A stretch of DNA of 64,000 nt from positions 1 to 64,000 of the forward strand of contig NZ_JBHLUH010000061.1 of the NCBI RefSeq assembly GCF_042433955.1. The letters run 5' to 3'. Below are positions 1 through 8,446 of the stretch, piece by piece. Made by a program: the position numbers and the translations under genes. The stretch comes from Phytohabitans kaempferiae (lineage in GTDB: Bacteria > Actinomycetota > Actinomycetes > Mycobacteriales > Micromonosporaceae). Each line of letters starts with the position of its first letter. The stretch's first letter is position 1. A model generated the notes under the pieces. It saw only the letters and a list, made by a program, of their open reading frames with translations. It was not told the origin of the DNA and made no database searches.

Positions 1-1
1 G

Positions 2-79
2 CTGGCTGACTTCGGTGTGGTTGGTGATCTGTTCAAGGTCGTCCCCCAGGCGACCGAGGAGATCCGCAAGCGTAAATAG
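2..79 (+). CDS. etfA: Electron transfer flavoprotein alpha subunit, C-terminal end (partial)
   Basis: Only the last 25 residues are in the window; the gene starts to the left. The visible tail (ADFGVVGDLFKVVPQ..., ending KRK and TAG) matches the well conserved C-terminus of ETF alpha/FixB, where this part closes the FAD-binding domain. ETF is a soluble FAD heterodimer that carries electrons from acyl-CoA dehydrogenases to the quinone pool. The beta subunit would be expected just upstream, outside the window. A strong hairpin follows 18 bases after the stop. The call rests on a short stretch but a characteristic one. Confidence 0.8.
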   Translation: MADFGVVGDLFKVVPQATEEIRKRK

Positions 80-97
80 CGGGCGTAGATGTCACAG

Positions 98-126
98 GCC
101 GGGCCGGGGAACCTCCCCGGCCCGGC
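98..126 (+). terminator. Rho-independent-like hairpin after etfA
   Basis: A perfect 13-bp inverted repeat (98-110 against 114-126) with a 3-base loop ACC lies 18 bases after the etfA stop. No T-run follows, which is usual for high-GC actinomycetes. It could also stop the TetR remnant arriving from the other strand. Confidence 0.7.
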
Positions 127-143
127 GCGTCTCTCCGCGCCGC

Positions 144-242
144 CTACCGGGCCGAGCGGTGTTTCGACGTGAGCATGCGCAGGGCCAGTTCTCCGTACTC
201 CTCGGCGATGTCGTGGGCGGTCCAGTCGCCACCGTCGCGATA
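144..242 (-). pseudogene. TetR-family regulator, C-terminal remnant
   Basis: On the minus strand a frame ending at TAG (144-146) reads RWYRDGGDWTAHDIAEEYGE, then LALRMLTSKHRSAR. This has the look of the last helix of TetR/AcrR ligand-binding domains (the W-Y-R...W-T...I-A-x-x-Y...L-A-L-R pattern). No HTH and no start codon are visible upstream; the similarity fades around 242 and the next 60 bases lead into the end of the DUF1360 gene. I read it as the 3' stump of a deleted regulator. A chance reading of high-GC antisense DNA is the alternative. Confidence 0.4.
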
Positions 243-299
243 CCAGCGCGCCCGTGGTGGTCCGCACGCGCTTCGCCGGCCGCTCGCCGCGATGCGCGG

Positions 300-884
300 T
301 CAGGCGCCGGACAACGCCGGATCGACCTGCTCGTGCCGAGCCGGCGGGCGCTGCTCGCCGCGCCGGACGCCGGCGTACGCGAACTGCAGGAAGTCGGAGA
401 CGGTGACCGCCGTCAGGGCCGTGGCGGCGAGCCGGGTGGCGCGGGGCGCGAGCACGAGACCGCCGGTGAGCGCGCCGGCCACCCACACGGACATGCAGAA
501 CGGGCAACTGACCAGCTCGCCCACCGCGTGCCGCGTGGTGCCGCCGTCGCCGCGCACCTCCTCGTGCAGTTCGGCGTTGCCGGCTGGGCCCTGGTAGCGG
601 GTGAACGGCGCGCGCAGCGGGCTGGTGACCGCCTCCTTGGTGAGCAGCCGGCTCAGCTTGTGCGTCGCGATCGACACCAGCGCGATGTCGGCCGGCGCGG
701 GCCGGTGCGGCAGGCTCCGGCCGGTGGCCCGTACGAGTCCGGCGAACGTCGCGGCGGCGGCGGTGAACACGGCCATCGAGGCGAGGTAACCCGTGAGCGG
801 GCGGTTCTCGCGGGGAGCGTACCTGCGCCCGATCGCGGCGGCGCGCCCGCGCAGCCCCGTGGTGGTCGCGGCTGGCTCGTTCAT
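300..884 (-). CDS. DUF1360 family small membrane protein
   Basis: 194 residues. Function is unknown. Hydrophobic segments lie near residues 35-55 and in the C-terminal half, and the motif CPFCMSVWVA (Cys-x-x-Cys inside a membrane segment) is the family signature of DUF1360. I chose ATG at 884 because AGAGGG sits 5 bases ahead of it; a GTG two codons upstream (890) is possible but overlaps that site. The gene stands alone: etfA and a TetR stump are on one side and the divergent yhhN-like gene on the other. The protein is probably in the cytoplasmic membrane with the Cys pair near the membrane surface. Confidence 0.75.
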   Translation of the reverse strand: MNEPAATTTGLRGRAAAIGRRYAPRENRPLTGYLASMAVFTAAAATFAGLVRATGRSLPHRPAPADIALVSIATHKLSRLLTKEAVTSPLRAPFTRYQGPAGNAELHEEVRGDGGTTRHAVGELVSCPFCMSVWVAGALTGGLVLAPRATRLAATALTAVTVSDFLQFAYAGVRRGEQRPPARHEQVDPALSGA

Positions 885-1180
885 GGTCACCCTCTGTCCT
901 GGCCTGGTAACGGCCCGGGCCTGGTCGCGGCGCGGCCGGAGACCAGACAGGTTTGCCCTGCCTGGAACCTGCCAAACTCGCCGGCGCCGGTACCGGCCAG
1001 GTGCGGCCGGGAGGCCGGGGAAGCCGCGGATGACCGGCGGTGGTGCGCCCAGGCGCTGATTCCGGCGGCGCCGACGCGGCCGGCCCGCGGCGGTTCAACC
1101 GGATCGGCACGGGTATCGCGTACCGCCGGCGGGAAGGCGGCCGGGCGAAGAAGGTGACGGCAGCAAGGGAAGCGCTCTGG

Positions 1181-1936
1181 ATGGCAAACTCCTCTGGAAC
1201 GCGGTCGCGGCCCCGGGGGTCGCCGGCGAAGGTTGACATCGCCGTCATACCGCCACCGAGGTCACACCGTGTGGCGGTGCTCTACGCGACCCTGGGGGCG
1301 GTCCACGTGGCCGCTCTGGCGGTGCACAGCCAGTGGCTGGAGTCGGTGACCAAGCCGCTGCTGGTGCCGGCGCTGGCGCTGTACGTGATCGCGGCCTACC
1401 GGGAGCGCGGCACGCGGGTGAGCCGCCGGTTGCTGCTGTCGCTGGCCCTGGCCTGCGCCGGTGGCGTCGCGCTCCGGGTGGAGGGGGCCGCTGGGCTGAT
1501 CGTCGGCATGGTGTTCTTCCTCGTCGCGTACACGATCTACGCCGCCGAGTTCATCCGCTCGGGCGCCGTCCGGCGCCTGCGGCGGTGGCCGCGCTGGCTC
1601 GTCCCCATCGGGTACGGCGGAACCGTCGCCGCCGCCATGGTGTGGCTCTGGCCGGGGCTCCGGGAACACGGCGTCGCCCTGCCGATGGCTGGCTACGCCG
1701 CGCTGATGGCGCTGATGGCGTCGGCCGCCACCACGTGGGGTTGGCGCGTCGGGCTGGGCGCGGGCCTGCTGGTCGCATCGGACATCCTGATCGGCATCGG
1801 CCTGGCCGGGACCGTGGACGTGCCGGGCCGGTCGGCGCTCGTGATGGCCACGTACCTGCTGGGCCTGCTCCTGGTGGTCGGCGGCTGGACCGTCCGCGCG
1901 GGCCTGCCGGCACCGGCGGGGAGCGGCCTCAGGTAG
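1181..1936 (+). CDS. YhhN/TMEM86-type integral membrane protein (lysoplasmalogenase-like)
   Basis: 251 residues, with about eight hydrophobic segments spread over residues 35-245, as in the YhhN family (about 210 residues in E. coli). Animal TMEM86 members hydrolyse the vinyl-ether bond of lysoplasmalogens; the bacterial role is not established. ATG 1181 was chosen because AAGGGAAG precedes it by about 8 bases and the frame upstream lacks protein-like sequence. The first 30 residues are polar and poorly conserved, so the native start could be slightly later. It is monocistronic: the next gene runs the opposite way. Confidence 0.7.
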   Translation: MANSSGTRSRPRGSPAKVDIAVIPPPRSHRVAVLYATLGAVHVAALAVHSQWLESVTKPLLVPALALYVIAAYRERGTRVSRRLLLSLALACAGGVALRVEGAAGLIVGMVFFLVAYTIYAAEFIRSGAVRRLRRWPRWLVPIGYGGTVAAAMVWLWPGLREHGVALPMAGYAALMALMASAATTWGWRVGLGAGLLVASDILIGIGLAGTVDVPGRSALVMATYLLGLLLVVGGWTVRAGLPAPAGSGLR

Positions 1937-2056
1937 CCACGGTGTTGCCGCCGTGAAACCGGGTCCGGCGATTCGGCACCGGCGGTCACCGCGTCCGTCG
2001 TCGGCGTGACCCGCCGCGCGTACCGGATCTCCCAGCTCGTCGCGCGACCCTGACGA

Positions 2057-5047
2057 TCAGCTGTCGTCGAGCCGCTGGCGCAGGCCGGCCGCCTCACGGG
2101 CGGCCTGCCGGGCCAGGGCGTGGTCGCCGAGCGCGGCGTGCGCCTCGGCGAGGGTGTCCAGGCCGGTGGCGAGCCAGTGCGGGGAGCCGAGCCGGCGCCA
2201 GATCGCGACCGCCTGCCGGGCCCGGTGCAGCCCGGCTCGGGGGCGGAAGGCGGCGAGCTGGGCCACCGCGAGGGCCCACAGCGCGCCGGCCTCGCCCCAC
2301 AGGTTGGCGAAGCTGCGCTGCTCCCACAGGCAGCGGGCCAGCAGCAGGCGCGCCTCGCCGTGCCGGCCCAGCCGTACCCACATCTCGCCGAGCCAGCCCG
2401 CCGCGTGCGCGGCGGCGAGTCTATCGCCGAGGTCTTCGCTGATCTGCCGGGCGCGTTGGAAGCGGTCCGCGGCGTCCGCGTGTCGGTGCCGCGCCCGGGC
2501 GAGGTGGCCCAGGCAGCGTTGCGCCTGCGCTTCGCCGGGGCGGTAGCCGGCCTGCTGGCTCAGCCGCAGGCACTCCTCGAAGTGTCCTTCGGCTTCGGCC
2601 AGCCGGCCGCGTTCGAGGTGGACCGCGCCGATGCCGCTCGTCGCGTACACCAGGCCGTTGAGGTTGCCGGTACGCTCCGCCAGCTCGCGGGCCCGGCCGA
2701 AGGCGGACAGCGCCGCCGGGTACTGGCCGCGCAGCCGGTAGAGGTATCCGAGGCCGGCGGCGGCCGCGGCCTCGTACTCGGGGTCCTGGTCGGTCCCGCC
2801 GGCCTGGGCCGCCTCGAAATGCGCGATCGCCTCGGGGTAGCGGTCCTGGATGCTCTCCAGCTCACCGAGTCCGCGGTGCAGCTTGACGGCGGTACGCCGG
2901 TCGCCGGCGCGGACCGCGGCGGCGAGCGCGCGGCCCTGCACCTGCCGCCAGTCGTCGAAGCGCGTGCCCACCTGGAAGGAGGTGGTCAGCGTCGCGGCCA
3001 GGCAGCCGGCCAGGCCGGTCGCGCCGGCGTCCAGTCCGTCGTCCACGATGGACACCAGGAAGCCGTGTTCCCGTTCGAACCAGGCTCGCGGGTCGGCGGT
3101 GAGGCGCTCCACGTCGGCCCGGGCCAGGCTCCAGCGCGCGAGCCGGTGCCGGGCCAGGCCCAGGAAGTCCGCCGACAGGCGCGCGTCGGCTCGTTCGGCC
3201 AGGGCCAGGCTGGCGCCGACCAGCCGGCGGATCGCGGCGGTGCGGGCGTGCGCCTGCTCGCCGGTGGACGCCTGCTCCCGGGCGAACGCCCGGACGAGGT
3301 CGTGGAAGCGGTACCTGGTCTGCCCCGACGCCGCGACCGGTTCGACGAGGTGCACCGAGACCAGCTCGTCGAGTACCCGTCCGGTCTCGTCGAGCGGCGC
3401 GTCGAGCAGCGCGGCGAGCGCCCAGGCCGGGAAGTCCCAGGCCCGCAGCAGACCCAGCCGGCGTACCGCCGATCGGGCCTTCTCGGTCAGCCCGCGGTAT
3501 GTCAGGTCGAGGCTGGCGCGCACCGCCAGGTCGGCCACGGCCAGCTCGTCGAGCCGGTGCGCGGCCGCCTCCAGCCGGTCGGCCAGCTCGCCCACCGGCC
3601 GGCCGGACCGGGCCTCGAGCCGCGCGCAGGCGATGCGCAGGGCGAGTGGCAGGTAGCCGCAGAGTGCGGCGAGCCGCGCGGCGTCGGCCGGTTCCGCCGT
3701 CACGCGTGCCGGGCCGGTGACCTGTTCGAGCAGCGAGACGGCGTCGCCGGGGGAGAGGAGACCGAGCGGGAGCCGGACCGCCTCGGCCAGGCCGGCGAGC
3801 ACGCCCCGGCTGGTGACCAGCGCGGCACAGCCGGGCCCGCCCGGTAGCAGCGGGCGTACCTGGGCGAGGGAGGCGGCGTCGTCCAGGATCACCAGTATCC
3901 GGCGCCGCGCCACCAGCGACCGGAACAGCGCCGCCGCCTCGGCCTCGCCGTCGGGCGCGGACGCCGGCCGCACCCCGAGCGTGCGCAGGAACCGGCCGAG
4001 CACCTCGACCGGGCGCAGCGGTTCGAGGCCCGGCGTGGCTCCGTGCAGGTCCACGTAGAACTGTCCGTCCGGGAACGCGTCCGCGCACTCGTGTGCGGCG
4101 GCGAGGGCGAGGGCGGACTTGCCGACGCCGGCGACGCCGTCGATGGCGACCACGACCGGGCCGTCGTGCGCGCCGCCCTGGAGCGTGCCGGCGAGCCAGG
4201 CCAGTTCGGTATCGCGCCCGCACAGTGGGCGCGGGCGGGCCGGTAGCTGCCTCGGCGGTGTGCCGTCGGAGGCCTGGCCGCCGGTCGCGGTCCAGGTCAG
4301 GCTGTCGTCCGCGCGCAGGATCTCCTGGTGCAGGCGGCGCAGCTCCGGACCGGGCTCGGTGCCCAGCTCGCCGGTGAGCAGCGTGCGCAGTTCGGCGTAC
4401 GCGCCGAGCGCCTCGCCGTACCGGCCGGACCGGTACAGGGCGAGCATCAGGAGCTGCCAAAGCCGCTCGCGCAGCGGATGCTCCTTCACCAGCGCACGCA
4501 GCTCGGTGACCACACTCGCCGGCTGCCCAAGGTCGAGCCGGGCCTGGGCCCACTGCTCGGCCACGGCCAGCCGGCGTTCCTCCAGCCGGAGCACGATCGC
4601 CTGGAGGGCCGGCCCGTAGGCCATGCCGTCCAGCGCCCGCCCGCGCCACAGCCGCAGCGCCTGCTCCAGCCGGTCGGCCGCCGCCGGCAGGTGCCCCACG
4701 CGCAGCGCCTGCTCGCCCTGGGCGGCCAGCTTGTCGAACCGCTCCAGGTCGAGCTCGCCGGGGTGCACGTTGAGCTGGTAGCCACCGGCCCGCAGGGTGT
4801 GCAGCCGGGAGCCCTGCTCGCCCGGGACCTGGAGTACCCGGCGCAGGCTGGCCAGGTACATCCGCAGGTTGGCGCCGGCGGCGGCAGGAGGCTGCCACCA
4901 CACGGATTCCACCAGGTGCTCCGTCGACAGCGCCTCGTTCGTGGACAGCAGCAGCGCGGCCAGCACGGTGCGCTGCTTGGGCGCGCCGATGTCCAGGCGT
5001 TCGCCCCCGTGGGAGACGTCCGGCCGGCCCAGTACCCGGAATTCCAC
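2057..5047 (-). CDS. AfsR/SARP-type transcriptional regulator with STAND ATPase and TPR domains
   Basis: 996 residues. The order is a winged-helix OmpR-type DNA-binding domain (1-95), bacterial transcriptional activation domain BTAD (96-245), an NB-ARC ATPase (about 270-540) with Walker A GVAGVGKSA at 304-311, Walker B RRILVILDDA and the GYLPLAL motif, then a tail of TPR-like helical repeats (680-990). Such proteins are signal-gated activators: ATP and an unknown ligand open the STAND core so that the SARP domain binds direct repeats in promoters, often of secondary-metabolism genes. No biosynthetic cluster is visible here. The neighbour on the left is convergent; to the right, 220 bp away, ends the golvesin hydrolase operon, which is a possible target. 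Confidence 0.9.
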   Translation of the reverse strand: MEFRVLGRPDVSHGGERLDIGAPKQRTVLAALLLSTNEALSTEHLVESVWWQPPAAAGANLRMYLASLRRVLQVPGEQGSRLHTLRAGGYQLNVHPGELDLERFDKLAAQGEQALRVGHLPAAADRLEQALRLWRGRALDGMAYGPALQAIVLRLEERRLAVAEQWAQARLDLGQPASVVTELRALVKEHPLRERLWQLLMLALYRSGRYGEALGAYAELRTLLTGELGTEPGPELRRLHQEILRADDSLTWTATGGQASDGTPPRQLPARPRPLCGRDTELAWLAGTLQGGAHDGPVVVAIDGVAGVGKSALALAAAHECADAFPDGQFYVDLHGATPGLEPLRPVEVLGRFLRTLGVRPASAPDGEAEAAALFRSLVARRRILVILDDAASLAQVRPLLPGGPGCAALVTSRGVLAGLAEAVRLPLGLLSPGDAVSLLEQVTGPARVTAEPADAARLAALCGYLPLALRIACARLEARSGRPVGELADRLEAAAHRLDELAVADLAVRASLDLTYRGLTEKARSAVRRLGLLRAWDFPAWALAALLDAPLDETGRVLDELVSVHLVEPVAASGQTRYRFHDLVRAFAREQASTGEQAHARTAAIRRLVGASLALAERADARLSADFLGLARHRLARWSLARADVERLTADPRAWFEREHGFLVSIVDDGLDAGATGLAGCLAATLTTSFQVGTRFDDWRQVQGRALAAAVRAGDRRTAVKLHRGLGELESIQDRYPEAIAHFEAAQAGGTDQDPEYEAAAAAGLGYLYRLRGQYPAALSAFGRARELAERTGNLNGLVYATSGIGAVHLERGRLAEAEGHFEECLRLSQQAGYRPGEAQAQRCLGHLARARHRHADAADRFQRARQISEDLGDRLAAAHAAGWLGEMWVRLGRHGEARLLLARCLWEQRSFANLWGEAGALWALAVAQLAAFRPRAGLHRARQAVAIWRRLGSPHWLATGLDTLAEAHAALGDHALARQAAREAAGLRQRLDDS

Positions 5048-5133
5048 CGCGACCCCGTTCCTCCCCTGCCCGGTCCCTACATGGTCCGGTGCCGCGATGA
5101 CAGGACGCTGCCATCCGCGTGAAAACCGTGGTG

Positions 5134-5183
5134 GTGGCAGCCATCCTGGTCAGACGCGTATCGACGGATGTTACTGCTGCCAC
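5134..5183. promoter_or_regulatory. Interrupted inverted repeat upstream of the SARP gene
   Basis: GTGGCAGC at 5134-5141 is repeated as its complement GCTGCCAC at 5176-5183, and the inner parts (CATCC and GGATG) also pair. It lies in the 220-bp gap 5048-5267, upstream of the minus-strand SARP gene, where an autoregulatory operator or an attenuator-like hairpin could sit. Nothing else is recognisable in this gap. Confidence 0.3.
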
Positions 5184-5267
5184 TACGGGTTCGCTACGGG
5201 AAGCGGGGGCATCGCAACACATCACCCGCGGGCGTGGACCGGGCGGTGGGTGCTGTGGTGGTGTCGG

Positions 5268-6335
5268 CTAGACCCTCGTGATCCGCACGGCATCGGCGAT
5301 GACGTAGTCGGTGCCGGTCGTCCAGCGGCTCACGGCCACGATGTCCTGGGCGCCGGAGTTGAACGAGAACGTACCAAGGTTGCGCCACGCACCTCCGCTG
5401 GTCTGCTGGTTGACGGAGACGGTCTGGCTGCCGCCGGCCGCGAACACCACGTGCGGGGTCGAGGCGTTGTAGCCGGCGTTCGCGGGATACCACACCTCCA
5501 GCCGGTACGTGCCCGCCTCGGGCAGCGTCGCCGAGTAGTAGGCGGCGTCGGACTCGGCCACGGGCGTCGCGTACCGGTAGTCGGCGCCGTAACGAGCCGT
5601 GGAGTACGTGGAGGTCAGCCAACTGGCCGAGGCGCGGAAGCCGGCGGACGTGTTGTCGACGATGGTCGACCACGCGGTCGGCGGCGGATCGGTCAGCTTG
5701 GCGGCGACCGCCGCGCGCAGCTCGGGGAGCCTCGCGTAGAACGCGTTGCCGGGGCAGCTCGTGGCGACGAAGTCGCGGTGGCCGTAGATCTGGGAGGCGC
5801 CGAAGCGGCCCTGCTGGCAGATGTAGGCGCAGAGGTCGACCAGCCGGTCCCACAGCACGGTGGGCGGCAGCAGGGAGGTGTACGTGCCTTCGTTCTCGAT
5901 GCCGACGCCGACGGTGTTCTGGCCGGGGCAGTGCGCACTCGTGACGAACCCGTTGCCGCTGGTCAGGTGGGAGAGGCTGGTGCGGCGACCCTCCATGATG
6001 TAACCGCCGCGGCTGATGGTGAAGTTGTGCCCGGAGTCGGACCATCCGTTGCTGTCCATGTGATAGTTCTGGATGGCTCTGGCAAGCGAGAAGGCGTGCG
6101 CCTGCGTGTAGGTGGTGGCGTTCGCGGTGGCCGTGTGGTGGATGATGATCTTGTTGGGTCGGTTCGAGAGCTGGGTCAGCGTGGACGACGGGTTGCGCGC
6201 TCCCCAGGTGACACAGGAGGCGATGGTGGGCGCGGCCACGGCTGACGCCGGTGTGGCGAGCAGTGCCGTGGGCAGCACGCTTCCCGCGCCTATCACGACC
6301 GTGCCGCGCAGGATGTTTCGCCGCGAGATGTGCAT
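5268..6335 (-). CDS. Secreted N-acetylmuramoyl-L-alanine amidase (PGRP/Amidase_2) with C-terminal golvesin-like domain
   Basis: 355 residues. The N-terminus carries a twin-arginine-like signal (SRRNILRG plus a hydrophobic stretch ending ASA near residue 32). Residues 40-215 are a peptidoglycan-recognition amidase: zinc-ligand region IIHHTA (63-68), GVGIENEG, and GHRDF...SCPG (185-196). It would cleave the bond between MurNAc and the stem peptide. Residues 224-355 form a golvesin-C-like beta-sandwich (RYGADYRY, LEVWYPA, VSRWTTG, VIADAVRIT), shared with the next two genes and probably binding a wall or surface ligand. ATG 6335 was chosen because GGAGG lies 5 bases upstream; longer readings to 6974 would run through the neighbouring gene. 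Last gene of a three-gene minus-strand operon. Confidence 0.9.
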   Translation of the reverse strand: MHISRRNILRGTVVIGAGSVLPTALLATPASAVAAPTIASCVTWGARNPSSTLTQLSNRPNKIIIHHTATANATTYTQAHAFSLARAIQNYHMDSNGWSDSGHNFTISRGGYIMEGRRTSLSHLTSGNGFVTSAHCPGQNTVGVGIENEGTYTSLLPPTVLWDRLVDLCAYICQQGRFGASQIYGHRDFVATSCPGNAFYARLPELRAAVAAKLTDPPPTAWSTIVDNTSAGFRASASWLTSTYSTARYGADYRYATPVAESDAAYYSATLPEAGTYRLEVWYPANAGYNASTPHVVFAAGGSQTVSVNQQTSGGAWRNLGTFSFNSGAQDIVAVSRWTTGTDYVIADAVRITRV

Positions 6336-6406
6336 CTGGTCCTCCAGCGGTGATAGGGATGAGCGGGCAGGGCGCCGTTGCCGGCCCGCCACTGATCGAC
6401 GACTGT

Positions 6407-8386
6407 CTAAAGCTTGGTGATCCGGACCGCGTCGGCGACGACGTATCCGGCGGTGGATGTCCACCGGCTGACGCCCACGACGTCGTACGTCCCGGCGGCG
6501 AGGCTGAACGTGCCGAGGCTCCGCCACTGCCCGCCGTTGACCCGCTGGTCGAGGTTGACGGTGCGGAGCCCGGCGGTGGTGGTCACGACGTGCGGCGCCG
6601 AGCTGTTGTAGCCGGAGTTCGCCGGATGCCACACCTCGACGCGGTAGGTGCCGGTCTGCGGGATCGTCGTGGCGAACCAGGCCGGGTCGCTCGCCGCGAC
6701 CGGGTCGGCGTAGCGGTAGTCGGCGCCGTACCGCTGTGCCGAGTAGGAGGACGTGCCCCAGTTCGGACTCGCGGTTGTCGGTGCGTCCACGATCACGCTG
6801 AACGCTCCGCTGGCCGGTCGTACCGTCGCGCCGAGGCTCGGCGTTCCCTCGCGATGGAGCCGGTCGAGGGCGGACACGTAGTAGGTGTAGGTGTTGCCGG
6901 GCGCGGCCGTGGGGTCGGTGTAGGACGTCGAGCGCGTCGTCTTGACGAGGTTGGTCGCGTCGGCGAAGAGGCACGGGTCACTGGGCGGTGAGCCGTCGAC
7001 GCGGTACACCGCGTACTCGTGGGCGCCGCCGGACCACGACAGGCTCACGCCCGTGGCCCCTCGCGTGGCGGAGCTGATCGTGGGGGCGGCCGGCGCGGTG
7101 CCGGTGCCGGCGGCCGGTACGAGCGCGGGCCTGGTGTAGTGGTCGGCGACCAGCCGCGTGACGCTGCCGATCCGGTCGTCGAGCACGTCGCCGGCGGAGA
7201 AGAAGACATCGCCCCGCACCTGTGGATGCTGGCGGTTGTAGTGGAGGTGGTCGGTCAGCTCGGCCGGGTCCTGCCACGCCGCGTCCTCGCCGGAGGTGCC
7301 GGCGCGATAGGCGGCCTGGCCCACGTACAGGTGCACATCCGTGCCGGCGACGACGTCGGCCCACCACGCGGTCAGCACCGTGTAGTCGGCGACGGAAAAG
7401 CCGATGTGCCAGTAGATCTGCGGGGTGATGTAGTCGAGCCAGCCCTCCGCGACCCACTTCCGGCTGTCCGCGTAGATCGAGTCGTAGGACTGGAGGCCCG
7501 ATGTCCGCGAACCCGCCGGGTCGGTGGAGCTGTTGCGCCAGATCCCGAACGGGCTGATGCCGAACCTCACGTGCGGCTTGGCGGCGGCTATCCGCTGGCT
7601 CATCTCCCGGACCAGGAGGTCGACGTTGTCGCGCCGCCAGTCGTGGATGCTGCTGAACCGCGAACCGTACTGCGCGTACGTCGAGGAGTCGGGCACGCTC
7701 TCGCCGCTGACCGGATAGGGGTAGAAGTAGTCGTCGAAGTGCACACCGTCGATGTCGTACCTGGTGACGGCGTCCATCATGGCGTTCTGGACGAAGGTGC
7801 GGACGGCCGGGATGCCGGGGTTGTAGTACATCTTGCCGCCGTAGGTGAACCGCCAGCCCGGGTTGCGCCGGGCCGGATGGCTGGCGGCCAGCCGGGCCGG
7901 ATCGGCGTGGTTGGCGACGCGGTAGGGGTTGAACCAGGCGTGGAACTCGAGGTTGCGGGCATGCGCCTCGGAGACCATGAAGGCCAGCGGGTCGTAGCCG
8001 GGATCGCCGCCCTGGGTCCCGGTGAGCCACTGCGACCACGGCTCGAAGGTCGAGGGCCAGAAGGCGTCGGCGGTCGGCCGGACCTGTACGACGACGGCGT
8101 TCATGTTCCGTCGCACGGCCAGGTCGAGCCAGGAGCGGAACTCAGCCTGCTGCGCGGTCCGGCTCAGACCGGTCCGGCTCGGCCAGTCGATGTTCGCGAC
8201 GCTCGCGATCCACATCGCCCGGAACTGCTGCTTGGGCCTGGCCGGATCGGCCCCGCAGGCGGCGGGCACCTCGGCGGCCACGACATGCGCGGCCGGAGTG
8301 GCCACAGTGAGCCCGGCGTACGCCAGGACGGCGACCGCGGCGAGGCGGAACACCTGACGGGCGGGCGGGAACGCGAGTTTTCTCAA
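6407..8386 (-). CDS. Secreted GHL10/DigH-type glycoside hydrolase with Fn3-like and golvesin-like domains
   Basis: 659 residues, with an N-terminal signal peptide (hydrophobic residues 13-38). Residues 50-400 are a GHL10 (formerly DUF187) TIM-barrel: FRAMWIASVANIDWP at its start, WFNPYR, and DGVHFDDYFYPYP. E. coli DigH of this family cuts denuded glycan strands of peptidoglycan (strands stripped of stem peptides by amidases). A fibronectin-III-like module (about 425-530) and a golvesin-like domain (535-659) follow. The start is TTG at 8386, with GGGAGG 5 bases upstream. The pairing with an amidase gene makes biochemical sense, because amidases create the denuded glycan DigH needs. Middle gene of the operon. 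Confidence 0.9.
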   Translation of the reverse strand: MRKLAFPPARQVFRLAAVAVLAYAGLTVATPAAHVVAAEVPAACGADPARPKQQFRAMWIASVANIDWPSRTGLSRTAQQAEFRSWLDLAVRRNMNAVVVQVRPTADAFWPSTFEPWSQWLTGTQGGDPGYDPLAFMVSEAHARNLEFHAWFNPYRVANHADPARLAASHPARRNPGWRFTYGGKMYYNPGIPAVRTFVQNAMMDAVTRYDIDGVHFDDYFYPYPVSGESVPDSSTYAQYGSRFSSIHDWRRDNVDLLVREMSQRIAAAKPHVRFGISPFGIWRNSSTDPAGSRTSGLQSYDSIYADSRKWVAEGWLDYITPQIYWHIGFSVADYTVLTAWWADVVAGTDVHLYVGQAAYRAGTSGEDAAWQDPAELTDHLHYNRQHPQVRGDVFFSAGDVLDDRIGSVTRLVADHYTRPALVPAAGTGTAPAAPTISSATRGATGVSLSWSGGAHEYAVYRVDGSPPSDPCLFADATNLVKTTRSTSYTDPTAAPGNTYTYYVSALDRLHREGTPSLGATVRPASGAFSVIVDAPTTASPNWGTSSYSAQRYGADYRYADPVAASDPAWFATTIPQTGTYRVEVWHPANSGYNSSAPHVVTTTAGLRTVNLDQRVNGGQWRSLGTFSLAAGTYDVVGVSRWTSTAGYVVADAVRITKL

Positions 8387-8446
8387 GACGGCCTCCCAGG
8401 ATCGTCGCCGCGACGGGCTACTGTGGACACTCCGGACGTACGTCGA

